Assembly: GCA_947164805.1 (NCBI GenBank)
Contig: CAMUXX010000007.1
Location: 1 to 15,510, forward strand
DNA length: 15,510 nucleotides
From: an uncultured Elusimicrobia bacterium
GTDB taxonomy: Bacteria > Elusimicrobiota > Elusimicrobia > Elusimicrobiales > Elusimicrobiaceae
Reading direction: 5' to 3'
Below, one piece after another: positions 1 to 7,512 of this stretch; the first letter of the stretch is position 1, and the number at the start of each line of letters is the position of its first letter. Below the pieces are notes generated by a model. It saw nothing but the letters and a program-made list of their open reading frames with translations. It was not told where the DNA came from and did not search any database. The translations under genes and the position numbers were made by a program.

Positions 1-945
1 ACGGTTTAAAGGCTTAAAATACCATTTTGTCCTTATTTTTTGCCAGAAACTTATGGGGGTAAAAAGTAAATTTTCCCCGCTTAACAAATCTTCTAAATTA
101 CTGTAATTTTGCTTTTCTTTACCGGAAAGATGATATTTGTAAATTATAAAAGCCCTGTAATAAATATGCTGATTATAAACTTTCTGTAATTTGTTATTTT
201 CGCGTGCAAAATTTTTATAATAATTTACCCAATTTTTAAACTGATTTAAGCTGATACCGGTATAATTATTTTGAGTATCGGAAGATCCATGAACACGATA
301 ATAAATATAACTATCCGCAAAAATGCAATTATTACCTTCCCCGGCTATTTCAATTAACATAGGCCAATCGTAAATTTTGCCAAAAATTTTATATAAATTT
401 TCAGCAGAAATCTTTTTATATAAATCAGATTTTAAAATAGAACCGCTCCAACTTGCTGCAGGCCTATCCCAAAAAGAAAGAGCAAAATCCCCTTTATCAT
501 TTATCAGCCAATGCTTAGTTCCGCGACAGTATTTAATTGTAAGGGGGAAACGTCCACCATGGAACAATTTTAATTTAGCAAAAATTCCGTTAATATTAGG
601 GTAAGTATTCAGTATTCTTAAAGCATTTTGCAGATAATTTGGTGCCAGCAAGTCGTCATCATGCAAAGTTAAGGCATATTTTACACTATCCAATAAACTG
701 TGCAATTTACGCAAATTAGCGAGCATCGGATGAGCGTCATCCCTATCCGCCCTATTATCTATATAATGAATCTGCGGGAAAATTTTTTCTATCAAATTTT
801 TTGTTTCGTCATTTGTGGAATTATCCAAAACCCAAATATCCCAAGGCCCGCCCTCTTGCCACAAAAGTGTTTTCAAGGTCATTTGCAAAAGGCTCGGCCT
901 ATTACAGGTCGGCACAAAACAACGAATATCCTTATTTGTAAACAT
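1..945 (-). CDS. GT2 family glycosyltransferase, C-terminus cut by window edge
   Basis: Reading the minus strand from an ATG at 945 gives 315 codons without a stop, so the gene continues beyond position 1. The N-terminus has the GT-A fold pattern of family 2: a first beta strand with FVPTCNRP (residues 10-17), then VLDNSTND (39-46), then a DXD-type metal/nucleotide site HDDD (95-98). A later YDWPM motif near residue 195 resembles the acceptor-side acidic region of GT2 enzymes. It probably transfers a sugar from a nucleotide donor to a growing surface glycan at the cytoplasmic face; donor and acceptor cannot be read from the sequence. The start overlaps the end of the upstream epimerase gene by 14 bases, so it is the last visible gene of the minus-strand operon. 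A weak AAAAGAGA lies directly before the ATG. No membrane segment is visible in the part present. Confidence 0.88.
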   Translation of the reverse strand, partial: MFTNKDIRCFVPTCNRPSLLQMTLKTLLWQEGGPWDIWVLDNSTNDETKNLIEKIFPQIHYIDNRADRDDAHPMLANLRKLHSLLDSVKYALTLHDDDLLAPNYLQNALRILNTYPNINGIFAKLKLFHGGRFPLTIKYCRGTKHWLINDKGDFALSFWDRPAASWSGSILKSDLYKKISAENLYKIFGKIYDWPMLIEIAGEGNNCIFADSYIYYRVHGSSDTQNNYTGISLNQFKNWVNYYKNFARENNKLQKVYNQHIYYRAFIIYKYHLSGKEKQNYSNLEDLLSGENLLFTPISFWQKIRTKWYFKPLNR

Positions 946-1777
946 TCTCTTTTATAAACTTATAAAGCCTTTTTACACCGATTTCTAAAGGCGTAAAATT
1001 AAAATTAGGTACTTCTTCTAATAAATTTTCCGGCGCGCCGCTATATTCGTTTGCTAATCCTTCTTTAGCAATAATTACAGGCTGATTTGCCCCGGCAATT
1101 TTATTAACAATATCTGCCAAAGTTTTAAGATCTACCGTAACAGGCGGCACCATATTTATAAATTTATGTTTTGGCAAATTTGTTATAAAACGGCAAACAA
1201 GGCGGCATAAATCGCCAACTTCTAAATAAGAAAACACCACATTTTGTCTAATTGTTATTGCTTTATTTTCAAGCACACAATGTATAGCATGCGTTATAAA
1301 ACGGGTATTTACCTCATTTGGGCCGTAAACACCGAATAGACGTAAATTCCATACATTAGAGTGTTTTTTTATTTCTTGGCTGATTAAATATTTTGCACGT
1401 CCATATAAATCTGCAGGGGGGGTATTTTTCCAGGCTTCATCTTTTGCCAGCACGATAGGTAAACTTTTATCAAATTCCGCCCCGGAACCAAAAGTAAAAA
1501 TAGGTTTACCATTACTTACTGCGATAAAATTATTAGAAATTTGCATGTTTTTTTCAAAAATATCTTGCGGAGGAACAGAGGTATTTATACCGTAAAACCC
1601 TGCTAAAATAAAAATATCCGGGTTATACTTCTTAATCAAATTTTGAACAGTTTTTGAGTCGGAAAGATCATATTGGCTACTTCTAGGTGCAATGACTTTA
1701 AAACCTTGATTTTCCAAAAAAGGTTTTAAATTCTTTCCTATAAACCCGCCTGAACCGGTTAATAATATAGTTTGCAT
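932..1777 (-). CDS. NAD(P)-dependent sugar epimerase/dehydratase or reductase (extended SDR)
   Basis: This is a 281-residue short-chain dehydrogenase of the extended sugar-nucleotide type. It opens with the Rossmann motif TGSGGFIG (residues 7-14, GxxGxxG) and has the catalytic YGRAK pair (Tyr125, Lys129), preceded by a Ser/Thr-containing stretch FTFGSGAEF near 94-102. The reading frame extends upstream to 1888, but the added 37 residues lie inside the neighbouring gene and precede the Rossmann strand. The ATG at 1777 has a GGAG four bases upstream (1782-1785), so I chose it. At under 300 residues it is short for an epimerase and closer to reductases such as GDP-fucose synthase or YerF. In this context it may reduce a keto group of a CDP-deoxysugar, possibly after the ThDP enzyme; that role is inference. 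A C7 homopolymer lies in its coding strand at 1416-1422. The stop overlaps the next gene. Confidence 0.85.
   Translation of the reverse strand: MQTILLTGSGGFIGKNLKPFLENQGFKVIAPRSSQYDLSDSKTVQNLIKKYNPDIFILAGFYGINTSVPPQDIFEKNMQISNNFIAVSNGKPIFTFGSGAEFDKSLPIVLAKDEAWKNTPPADLYGRAKYLISQEIKKHSNVWNLRLFGVYGPNEVNTRFITHAIHCVLENKAITIRQNVVFSYLEVGDLCRLVCRFITNLPKHKFINMVPPVTVDLKTLADIVNKIAGANQPVIIAKEGLANEYSGAPENLLEEVPNFNFTPLEIGVKRLYKFIKENVYK
1416..1422 (-). repeat. C7 homopolymer in the epimerase/reductase gene
   Basis: Seven consecutive C on the coding strand, reading Thr-Pro-Pro in the intact frame. A one-base slip would truncate the protein shortly after the Tyr125 region. Seen directly; functional meaning unproven. 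Confidence 0.5.
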
Positions 1778-1778
1778 T

Positions 1779-2726
1779 TTACTCCAAAGTTTTTTCAATA
1801 ATATATCTTGGGCGTTGTTTTGTTTCCAAATAAGTTTTGCCAATATATTCCCCAATAACTCCAATAGATAATAATTGTAAACCGCCAAGCAGCCAAATTG
1901 AACAGATCAAACTGGCATATCCGGGCACAGGCACATTACCTAAAATTTTTGCTATAAAGACATAAACAAACATTAAGGAACTTAAAACAGCAATAAAAAA
2001 CCCTAAACAACTGATAAAACGGATAGGATAAATACTGAAAGAAGTTATACCGTCAAAAGCAAATGCCAACATCTTTTTTAAGGGATACTTTGTCTCTCCT
2101 TCAATTCTTTTACTGCGTTCATAATATACACTGGCAGTTTTAAAACCTAATTGTGCTACAATAGCACGCAAAAATAAATTACTTTCTTTGTGTTCGGATA
2201 ATGCTTCCAAAGCCCTTTTTGACATCAGCCTATAATCGGCATGATTGTAAATAATATTGACTCCCATAAATTCCATTAATTTATAGAATAACAAGGCAGT
2301 ATTGCGCTTAAAAATCGTATCTGTTTCTCTTTTAGAACGAACACCAAAAACTATCTCAGAACCTTTATTGTACTCACTTATAAACCCATCAATAGCATTA
2401 ATATCATCTTGCAAATCAGCATCAATAGATATAGAAAAATTACATTTATCTTTTGCGAACATTAATCCGGCAAATAAAGCACGCTGGTGTCCGCAATTTC
2501 TGGACAGTTTTAAACCGGTAAAAATCGGATTTTGCTTATGTAAGTCTTCAATAACAGTCCAAGTTTTATCTTTTGAGCCGTCATCTACAAAAAGAATTTT
2601 ACTTTTATCTGAAATCTTGCCTTTTTTTATCAATTCTTCAACCTTAGCAAAAAACACCGGCGCGCTTTTAGGCAGGGCTTCTTCCTCATTATAACAAGGT
2701 ACAACTAAATATAATATTTTTGCCAT
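1779..2726 (-). CDS. GtrB/DPM1-like polyprenyl-phosphate glycosyltransferase with two membrane helices
   Basis: The 315-residue protein has an N-terminal GT2 catalytic domain: VVPCYNEEE at 8-16, VDDGS at 47-51 and the metal-binding DADLQDD at 102-108. Two C-terminal transmembrane segments follow at about 237-262 and 271-293, the second ending in the characteristic IGVIGEYIGKTYLE. This layout is that of bactoprenol glucosyltransferase GtrB and related enzymes, which move a sugar from a nucleotide donor onto undecaprenyl phosphate at the inner membrane. The lipid-linked sugar is later used on the periplasmic side by a GT-C enzyme; the GT87-like protein two genes upstream is the obvious candidate partner. 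The start directly follows the TAA of the upstream gene, with AGGAG in good position. No GtrA-type flippase is visible nearby. Confidence 0.92.
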   Translation of the reverse strand: MAKILYLVVPCYNEEEALPKSAPVFFAKVEELIKKGKISDKSKILFVDDGSKDKTWTVIEDLHKQNPIFTGLKLSRNCGHQRALFAGLMFAKDKCNFSISIDADLQDDINAIDGFISEYNKGSEIVFGVRSKRETDTIFKRNTALLFYKLMEFMGVNIIYNHADYRLMSKRALEALSEHKESNLFLRAIVAQLGFKTASVYYERSKRIEGETKYPLKKMLAFAFDGITSFSIYPIRFISCLGFFIAVLSSLMFVYVFIAKILGNVPVPGYASLICSIWLLGGLQLLSIGVIGEYIGKTYLETKQRPRYIIEKTLE

Positions 2727-3512
2727 TTATTTCTCCTTGTAAACATTATATGATTTTTGGTATACCAGCAAAATTAATTTTGCTATACATTTAGGCCAAA
2801 ATTTACAAAACATTTCAAAATCTTCTTTGTGTCTTATACCATTTCTGGTATAATTGCTGCTGGCAGCCTCATTAGAAACTCTATAATAAAATAACGGTTT
2901 ATTAATATAAATAAATTTACCTTTTAATTTGGCTATTTTAACGGCTGCTTGCCAATCCAAAACTATTTTGTATTTACTCTCCCATAACGGAGAAGATATT
3001 TTATTTTTATTATAGCAAACAGAAGGTGTTTTTATTGACATTCCTAATGATAATGCAAATAACCTTACTATTTTACTACCCGGTAATAATAAAACAGGTA
3101 AATTTAATAATTTATGTATAAAAGAATTTATGTTACCACTTTTTTTGTTGCCTTTGATAGTTTCCCAGTTAGTATGTATAAGCAAAACATCATCATCAAA
3201 ATATTCGGAAATTTCTTTCAGGTAATTATTATCATATACATCATCCTGATGGCATAAAGTAGTAAACTGGGTTTTTGATACAGATAAAGCAAAATTCCAA
3301 TTATCTGCCATATCACCCTTACCGTTGTTAACCGCTAAAGGTAAATTATATCTATCAGCTAAATCTGTTATATATCTGTTTGGGGTAGAAGTAGAAATAA
3401 TAACATTTGACTTTATATTTTGATTTATGACAGATTTTATACAATCCTCTAGGAAAGAAGATCTTTTATAAGCCATTATAACGAAGGTATGATTTGTTAT
3501 TTTTTCTTCCAT
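2727..3512 (-). CDS. GT2 family glycosyltransferase
   Basis: From the ATG at 3512 this encodes 261 residues of a soluble GT2 enzyme: TFVIMAYKR at 9-17 is the first strand, HQDD at 88-91 is the DXD site, and a VLDWQAAV segment later in the protein corresponds to the acceptor/base region. The frame is open up to an ATG at 3593, but the extra 27 residues would sit inside the upstream membrane-protein gene and before the first GT2 strand. The 3512 start leaves the normal short leader and overlaps the upstream stop by 16 bases. No convincing ribosome-binding site precedes it, so translation may be coupled to the upstream gene. It is expected to transfer a sugar during assembly of the surface glycan; specificity is unknown. 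Confidence 0.85.
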   Translation of the reverse strand: MEEKITNHTFVIMAYKRSSFLEDCIKSVINQNIKSNVIISTSTPNRYITDLADRYNLPLAVNNGKGDMADNWNFALSVSKTQFTTLCHQDDVYDNNYLKEISEYFDDDVLLIHTNWETIKGNKKSGNINSFIHKLLNLPVLLLPGSKIVRLFALSLGMSIKTPSVCYNKNKISSPLWESKYKIVLDWQAAVKIAKLKGKFIYINKPLFYYRVSNEAASSNYTRNGIRHKEDFEMFCKFWPKCIAKLILLVYQKSYNVYKEK

Positions 3513-4798
3513 AATTTTACTTGTAATATAAAATCTTTCATTCCGTCTAAACATAACATTATAAATATTACTAAGCATGACAAACGTGCACAAAAATTAT
3601 CCATTAAAACGGGATATCCGCCGGGCGTAAATATGGGGGCTTGGGCCGGAATATTTAGCATAAATATCAAACAAAATAAAACCAAGTATATCAAGTCACA
3701 AAAACCGTATTTTTCTTTTTCATTTAAGAAATAAAGCAAGGGAATTATCATAAATAACAAGAGATAAGTGTAACTTATTTGAGGAATTAAAACCATAAGC
3801 AAGCATAAAATTGCTAAAGTTTTCCATTTACTTTTGATAAAATATGCCGAAAATGCCCCAACAGGCAAAATGAATACGGATAAAACAAAAAATATTTTAT
3901 TTAATATTGGGTATTCCTGCCTAAAAACCGCATACACAAGCATCTTTAAAGTGGAAGATAAGGACAATAAATACCCATAACCTCCGTTTGCTGCATTTTG
4001 TGAATTTAATTTTAAATTGCGGGACAATAAAAAAATACTGTCAATTCCACCTAGCCAAATTAAAGGAACAAAAAACCACAACGAAGTATATAAGCCCAAA
4101 TAAAATACTTCCTTAAATTTTTTATCTTTCAAAAGCAATAATCCTAGAACCGCCGGATAAATTTTAATATTTATTGCCAAAGCAAGCGAAAGCAAAGCCA
4201 AATGCCTAATATACTTTTTGCTACTATCATAATACATTACAAATAACAAACTAAAAATTACAGCAAAAATTACATAGTTTCCACGTTCCAACCAATGTAA
4301 AAATGGCGCAGAAAATAAAATAAAAAAACAAAATAAAAATTTAGTTTTTTTATTTCCCGTCTTTTTAACCCATAACATTGAAAATAATGAAGTTACAGAA
4401 GTAAACAAAAATATCAACAAACATATTATAGCAATATGGTAATTTAAGAATTGTCCGCCTCTCATATTGTGTGAAAATACTTCACTGAAACCTGAACCCA
4501 AAACGCAGGTTACAAATACAACTATCGGCGGATATAAGTTTAGAATATTATAATAAGCTGTTTTTAAAGTAGCAGCACCGGCCCAAGAAATCGGGTTATA
4601 AAAATCCATAAAAGAATCCCAAGGATCTACAAGTATAAAAAACAAATACAGCCATCTTTCAAAACCAAATACTGTTAATGATAATAAAAATAAACAAATA
4701 CCACAAAACATTATATAGCAAAATATTTTAAAAAACTGGTCTGGCGCCCATGTTTTTTTAGTTATAAAAGAAAAATCTATCTGTTTATTCAAATTCAT
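3497..4798 (-). CDS. GT87-like (DUF2029) integral membrane mannosyl/glycosyltransferase, GT-C type
   Basis: The 433-residue protein is strongly hydrophobic, with about ten predicted membrane segments; the first spans roughly residues 24-44. Directly after the second hydrophobic stretch comes an acidic loop DPWDSFMDFYNP (58-69). GT-C enzymes of family 87, such as PimE, carry an essential Asp in the first extracytoplasmic loop. The later NIKIYPAVLGLLLLKDKK stretch matches the conserved Lys-x-Tyr-Pro-Ala region of GT87/DUF2029 proteins. Such enzymes use polyprenyl-phosphate-linked sugars on the outer face of the inner membrane. It lies between two GtrB-like genes, which supports use of a lipid-phosphate sugar donor. 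The start lacks an obvious Shine-Dalgarno and sits 10 bases after the preceding gene. A different GT-C or O-antigen polymerase is less likely but not excluded. Confidence 0.75.
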   Translation of the reverse strand: MNLNKQIDFSFITKKTWAPDQFFKIFCYIMFCGICLFLLSLTVFGFERWLYLFFILVDPWDSFMDFYNPISWAGAATLKTAYYNILNLYPPIVVFVTCVLGSGFSEVFSHNMRGGQFLNYHIAIICLLIFLFTSVTSLFSMLWVKKTGNKKTKFLFCFFILFSAPFLHWLERGNYVIFAVIFSLLFVMYYDSSKKYIRHLALLSLALAINIKIYPAVLGLLLLKDKKFKEVFYLGLYTSLWFFVPLIWLGGIDSIFLLSRNLKLNSQNAANGGYGYLLSLSSTLKMLVYAVFRQEYPILNKIFFVLSVFILPVGAFSAYFIKSKWKTLAILCLLMVLIPQISYTYLLLFMIIPLLYFLNEKEKYGFCDLIYLVLFCLIFMLNIPAQAPIFTPGGYPVLMDNFCARLSCLVIFIMLCLDGMKDFILQVKLWKKK

Positions 4799-4808
4799 AA
4801 ATGAGTAC

Positions 4809-5750
4809 TTAAAAATTTATTCTTTCCTTCTCAATTACCACCGGGCGGTGCAAAACTTGTTTTAAAACCGCCCCCAAATATTCACCAATCACACCGATAA
4901 AAAACAGTTGCATGGAAGAAAAGAAAAATACTGCAATAAGTATTGGTGCCGTACCCATAGGGAAACTGTCCCAATACAAAAGTTTTAAAACCAAATATGT
5001 AAATGCAAGTAATAGACTTAATGCAGATAAAACAAACCCTACAAATGCCGCTAAACGTAGCGGTACTTTACTGTGATTTGTAAAACCTATCATTGCATTA
5101 TCATAAAGAGTATAAAAATTGTTTTTTGTTATACCGCGTTTGCGCTTTGGTTGAAGAAAAGGAACCGTGGTTTTTTGATACCCCAGTTCGCACACAAGCC
5201 CGCGCAAATAGGGATAAGGATCATTTATTTTACGAAATTCATCCACCACTTCTTTATCGTAGAGACCAAACCCTGTACAATTCTGTAAAAGGTCAGCGCC
5301 GCTGTCGTTTGCTTTATTTAAAAGCCAATAATAAAATTTACGAATCGTAAAAAACATGAAACTTTCCTGTGATTTTTTCTTTTGTGCAAGCACTACTTTA
5401 TTGCCCTCTTCCCATTTTTTAATAAATTCCGGTATCAGTTCCGGCGGATCTTGCAAGTCAGATGCCATATAAATTACGGCATCACCCGTGCATTGCAAAA
5501 TGCCGTAATAGGGGGAACGTATATGCCCAAAGTTCCGTGCATTCAAAATAACTTTAAAATTTTTATCGCTAGCTGCAATTTGGCGGAGTTTTTGTGCTGT
5601 ACCATCGGTAGAAGCATTATCTAAAATGATTTGCTCATAATCATATTTGCCTGCAAACTTTGCCATTTGTTCTTTAACTTTATTATAAAGAACTTCAACA
5701 TTTTCTTCTTCATTAAAAGCACTTGAAATGATTGAAATTTTCTTCTTCAT
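4809..5750 (-). CDS. GtrB/DPM1-like polyprenyl-phosphate glycosyltransferase (second copy, divergent)
   Basis: This 313-residue protein has a GT2 domain (SAFNEEENV at 10-18, ASDLQDPPELI at 96-106) and two C-terminal membrane helices at about 230-256 and 267-292, ending FFIGVIGEYLGAVLKQ. That is the GtrB/ArnC/DPM1 layout, loading a sugar onto undecaprenyl phosphate. It differs clearly from the other GtrB-like protein in this operon: the usual VDDGS is LDNAST (43-48), and its DXD region is SDLQDPP rather than DADLQDD. The two may therefore use different sugar donors. Its ATG overlaps the stop of the ThDP-enzyme gene (ATGA). A GGAGG lies 13 bases upstream, rather far, so coupling is likely. Confidence 0.9.
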   Translation of the reverse strand: MKKKISIISSAFNEEENVEVLYNKVKEQMAKFAGKYDYEQIILDNASTDGTAQKLRQIAASDKNFKVILNARNFGHIRSPYYGILQCTGDAVIYMASDLQDPPELIPEFIKKWEEGNKVVLAQKKKSQESFMFFTIRKFYYWLLNKANDSGADLLQNCTGFGLYDKEVVDEFRKINDPYPYLRGLVCELGYQKTTVPFLQPKRKRGITKNNFYTLYDNAMIGFTNHSKVPLRLAAFVGFVLSALSLLLAFTYLVLKLLYWDSFPMGTAPILIAVFFFSSMQLFFIGVIGEYLGAVLKQVLHRPVVIEKERINF

Positions 5751-7507
5751 ATCTTGGCATTTTCCTCCATTTCTTCACGGCTCAAAAAGGGGTACATGTC
5801 TTCCAAACTCGGGCTTATCATAGTTCCGTCCGGCAATTTCTTAGCGGAAAGTTTCGGGGCAAAAATATAATCTTTTTCAAGCATTACTTCGCAAACAAGG
5901 GACCCTTTTTTAGAAAGCACTTGTTTTAATTTCGCACCCAAATCTGCATTTTTATTTATACGGACATAAGGCAAATCAAACCCAGCGGCAATTTTTTTAA
6001 AGTCAGGCAGGCCAACACCCGTTTGCTTATTACATGCCGTGAAACGGCCGAAAAAATTACGTTGTGTTTGAATAATTGAAATATAACCGCCATTATTTAA
6101 AATAAAAATTTTTATAGGTAAATTATAATTTTTTACCGTCTGTAATTCCTGCAAGTTCATCATTATTGAACCATCGCCTTCAAGGCAAATAATTTCCTTT
6201 TTTGCAGCTACTGCCGCACCGATTGCAGCAGGTAAGCCGTAACCCATAGAGGCATCACCCGAGTTTACAATCATACGCTGATTTTGTTTAATTTTAGTGG
6301 CTTGAAACAAAGCAACACAGGCGGTTCCGTTACTTGCAACAACATTTGCCCCATTGGGTAAACTTTCAGTCAATTTTTCCATAAATAAATAAGGATTTAC
6401 CGGGTTATTCTGCTTAATTTTAAATTCTTTTAAGGGGGGGTATTTAGCTTTTAATTTTTGGCAATGTTTACACCAAGTTTCCAAATTTAATTTAATGGCA
6501 TTTTTAAATAAAGCCGGAATAAAATCTGCCAAATCAGCACATACGGAAATATTGGGTTTTACCGTAGGTTTTTTAAGTTCCGCGTTATCAATATCAACAA
6601 TAATTTTTTTTGCATTTTTGGCAAAATTTTCATAATTATAACTTGCTTGGCGGATATTATTCCTTGTACCTAAAAATAAAATAGTATCAGCTTGTTGCAA
6701 AACAAAATTTCCGGCCCTTTGCCCGATAGTTCCGATACGCCCGATAAAATAAGGTGAATCGGTTTCAATCAAATCAAACCCGTTCAAAGTGCTGACAACC
6801 GGAATATTTAATTTTTTAACAAGTTTTTTAAAATTTTCAATTTGTCCGGCAAGACGGATACCATGCCCGGCTACAATTAAAGGTTTTTTTGCTTTTTTGA
6901 AAGCAGAAACAACTTCTCTAATTTTTAAATTATATTTTGGTTTTTTAGGGGGGGTAAAACTTTTTAATTTTTTCTCATCAATCAAAGCGGCTTGAATATT
7001 TATCGGAATATCTATCCAAACAGGGCCTTTGCGGCCTGTTGTTGCCTCATAAATTGCGCGCTCAAGGTGATATTTAATATCTTCCGCTTTTGTAACCATA
7101 ACCGAATATTTGGTAATAGGTTTTACTACTGAAATAATATCAACTTCCTGGTCACCGAGTTGCCTTAACGGAACATTGGGGCAACTTGCCATGGTAGTGG
7201 AAAATTTAACTTGCCCGGATATAAAAAGTACAGGCGCACTATCAGTCCATGCACCAAAAACTCCGTTTAAGCAATTTAGGCCGCCCGGGCCTGTTGTAAC
7301 ATTTACCAAAGCAAGTTTTTGATTTATTCTTGCATAGCCTTCGCCGCAAATAGCACTTGCTTGTTCATTATGATTGCAAAAATATTTGATTTTGCTTGCA
7401 CCGAAACTGTCATTTAAGTGCATGGCACCGCCGCCGGAAATCATAAACATTTCCCTAATATCATGCTGATATAAGTATTTGGCTACAAAATCGGATAATT
7501 TTATCAT
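5747..7507 (-). CDS. ThDP-dependent enzyme of the acetolactate synthase fold, possible YerE-like sugar carboligase
   Basis: The 586-residue protein has the full three-domain ThDP architecture: an N-terminal pyrimidine-binding domain with the activating glutamate in CNHNEQA (Glu48) and TTGPGGLN (71-78), a central domain, and a C-terminal pyrophosphate domain with GDGS (444-447) followed by NN at 471-472, the Mg-ThDP signature. Relatives include acetolactate synthase, but no small regulatory subunit or ilv genes are here, and the gene sits among sugar-nucleotide and glycosyltransferase genes. YerE of Yersinia is an enzyme of this fold that adds the two-carbon unit of pyruvate to CDP-4-keto-3,6-dideoxyglucose; rfbFGH across the divergent promoter would make that substrate. 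The assignment to this step is inference. Two C7 runs lie in its coding strand at 6434-6440 and 6948-6954, both encoding Pro-Pro. It starts 5 bases after the aldolase stop. Confidence 0.85.
   Translation of the reverse strand: MIKLSDFVAKYLYQHDIREMFMISGGGAMHLNDSFGASKIKYFCNHNEQASAICGEGYARINQKLALVNVTTGPGGLNCLNGVFGAWTDSAPVLFISGQVKFSTTMASCPNVPLRQLGDQEVDIISVVKPITKYSVMVTKAEDIKYHLERAIYEATTGRKGPVWIDIPINIQAALIDEKKLKSFTPPKKPKYNLKIREVVSAFKKAKKPLIVAGHGIRLAGQIENFKKLVKKLNIPVVSTLNGFDLIETDSPYFIGRIGTIGQRAGNFVLQQADTILFLGTRNNIRQASYNYENFAKNAKKIIVDIDNAELKKPTVKPNISVCADLADFIPALFKNAIKLNLETWCKHCQKLKAKYPPLKEFKIKQNNPVNPYLFMEKLTESLPNGANVVASNGTACVALFQATKIKQNQRMIVNSGDASMGYGLPAAIGAAVAAKKEIICLEGDGSIMMNLQELQTVKNYNLPIKIFILNNGGYISIIQTQRNFFGRFTACNKQTGVGLPDFKKIAAGFDLPYVRINKNADLGAKLKQVLSKKGSLVCEVMLEKDYIFAPKLSAKKLPDGTMISPSLEDMYPFLSREEMEENAKI
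6434..6440 (-). repeat. C7 homopolymer in the ThDP-enzyme gene (3' part)
   Basis: Seven consecutive C on the coding strand, encoding Tyr-Pro-Pro near residue 358. The frame is intact here. Confidence 0.5.
6948..6954 (-). repeat. C7 homopolymer in the ThDP-enzyme gene (5' part)
   Basis: Seven consecutive C on the coding strand, encoding Thr-Pro-Pro near residue 186, in the linker between the first and second domains. The frame is intact here. Confidence 0.5.
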
Positions 7508-7512
7508 AAGAA

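Noticed and set aside
1778..1888. Longer N-terminus for the epimerase/reductase
   Set aside because: The extra residues overlap the upstream glycosyltransferase gene and precede the Rossmann strand; a GGAG-supported ATG at 1777 fits better.
2302..2694. Plus-strand open frame of 130 codons
   Set aside because: It is antisense to the well-supported GtrB-like gene at 1779-2726, and its translation shows no domain.
5747..7507. Housekeeping acetolactate synthase (ilvB) call for the ThDP enzyme
   Set aside because: No ilvN/ilvC neighbours are present, and the gene is embedded between an aldolase and glycosyltransferases; the fold is shared, so this stays an alternative rather than the call.
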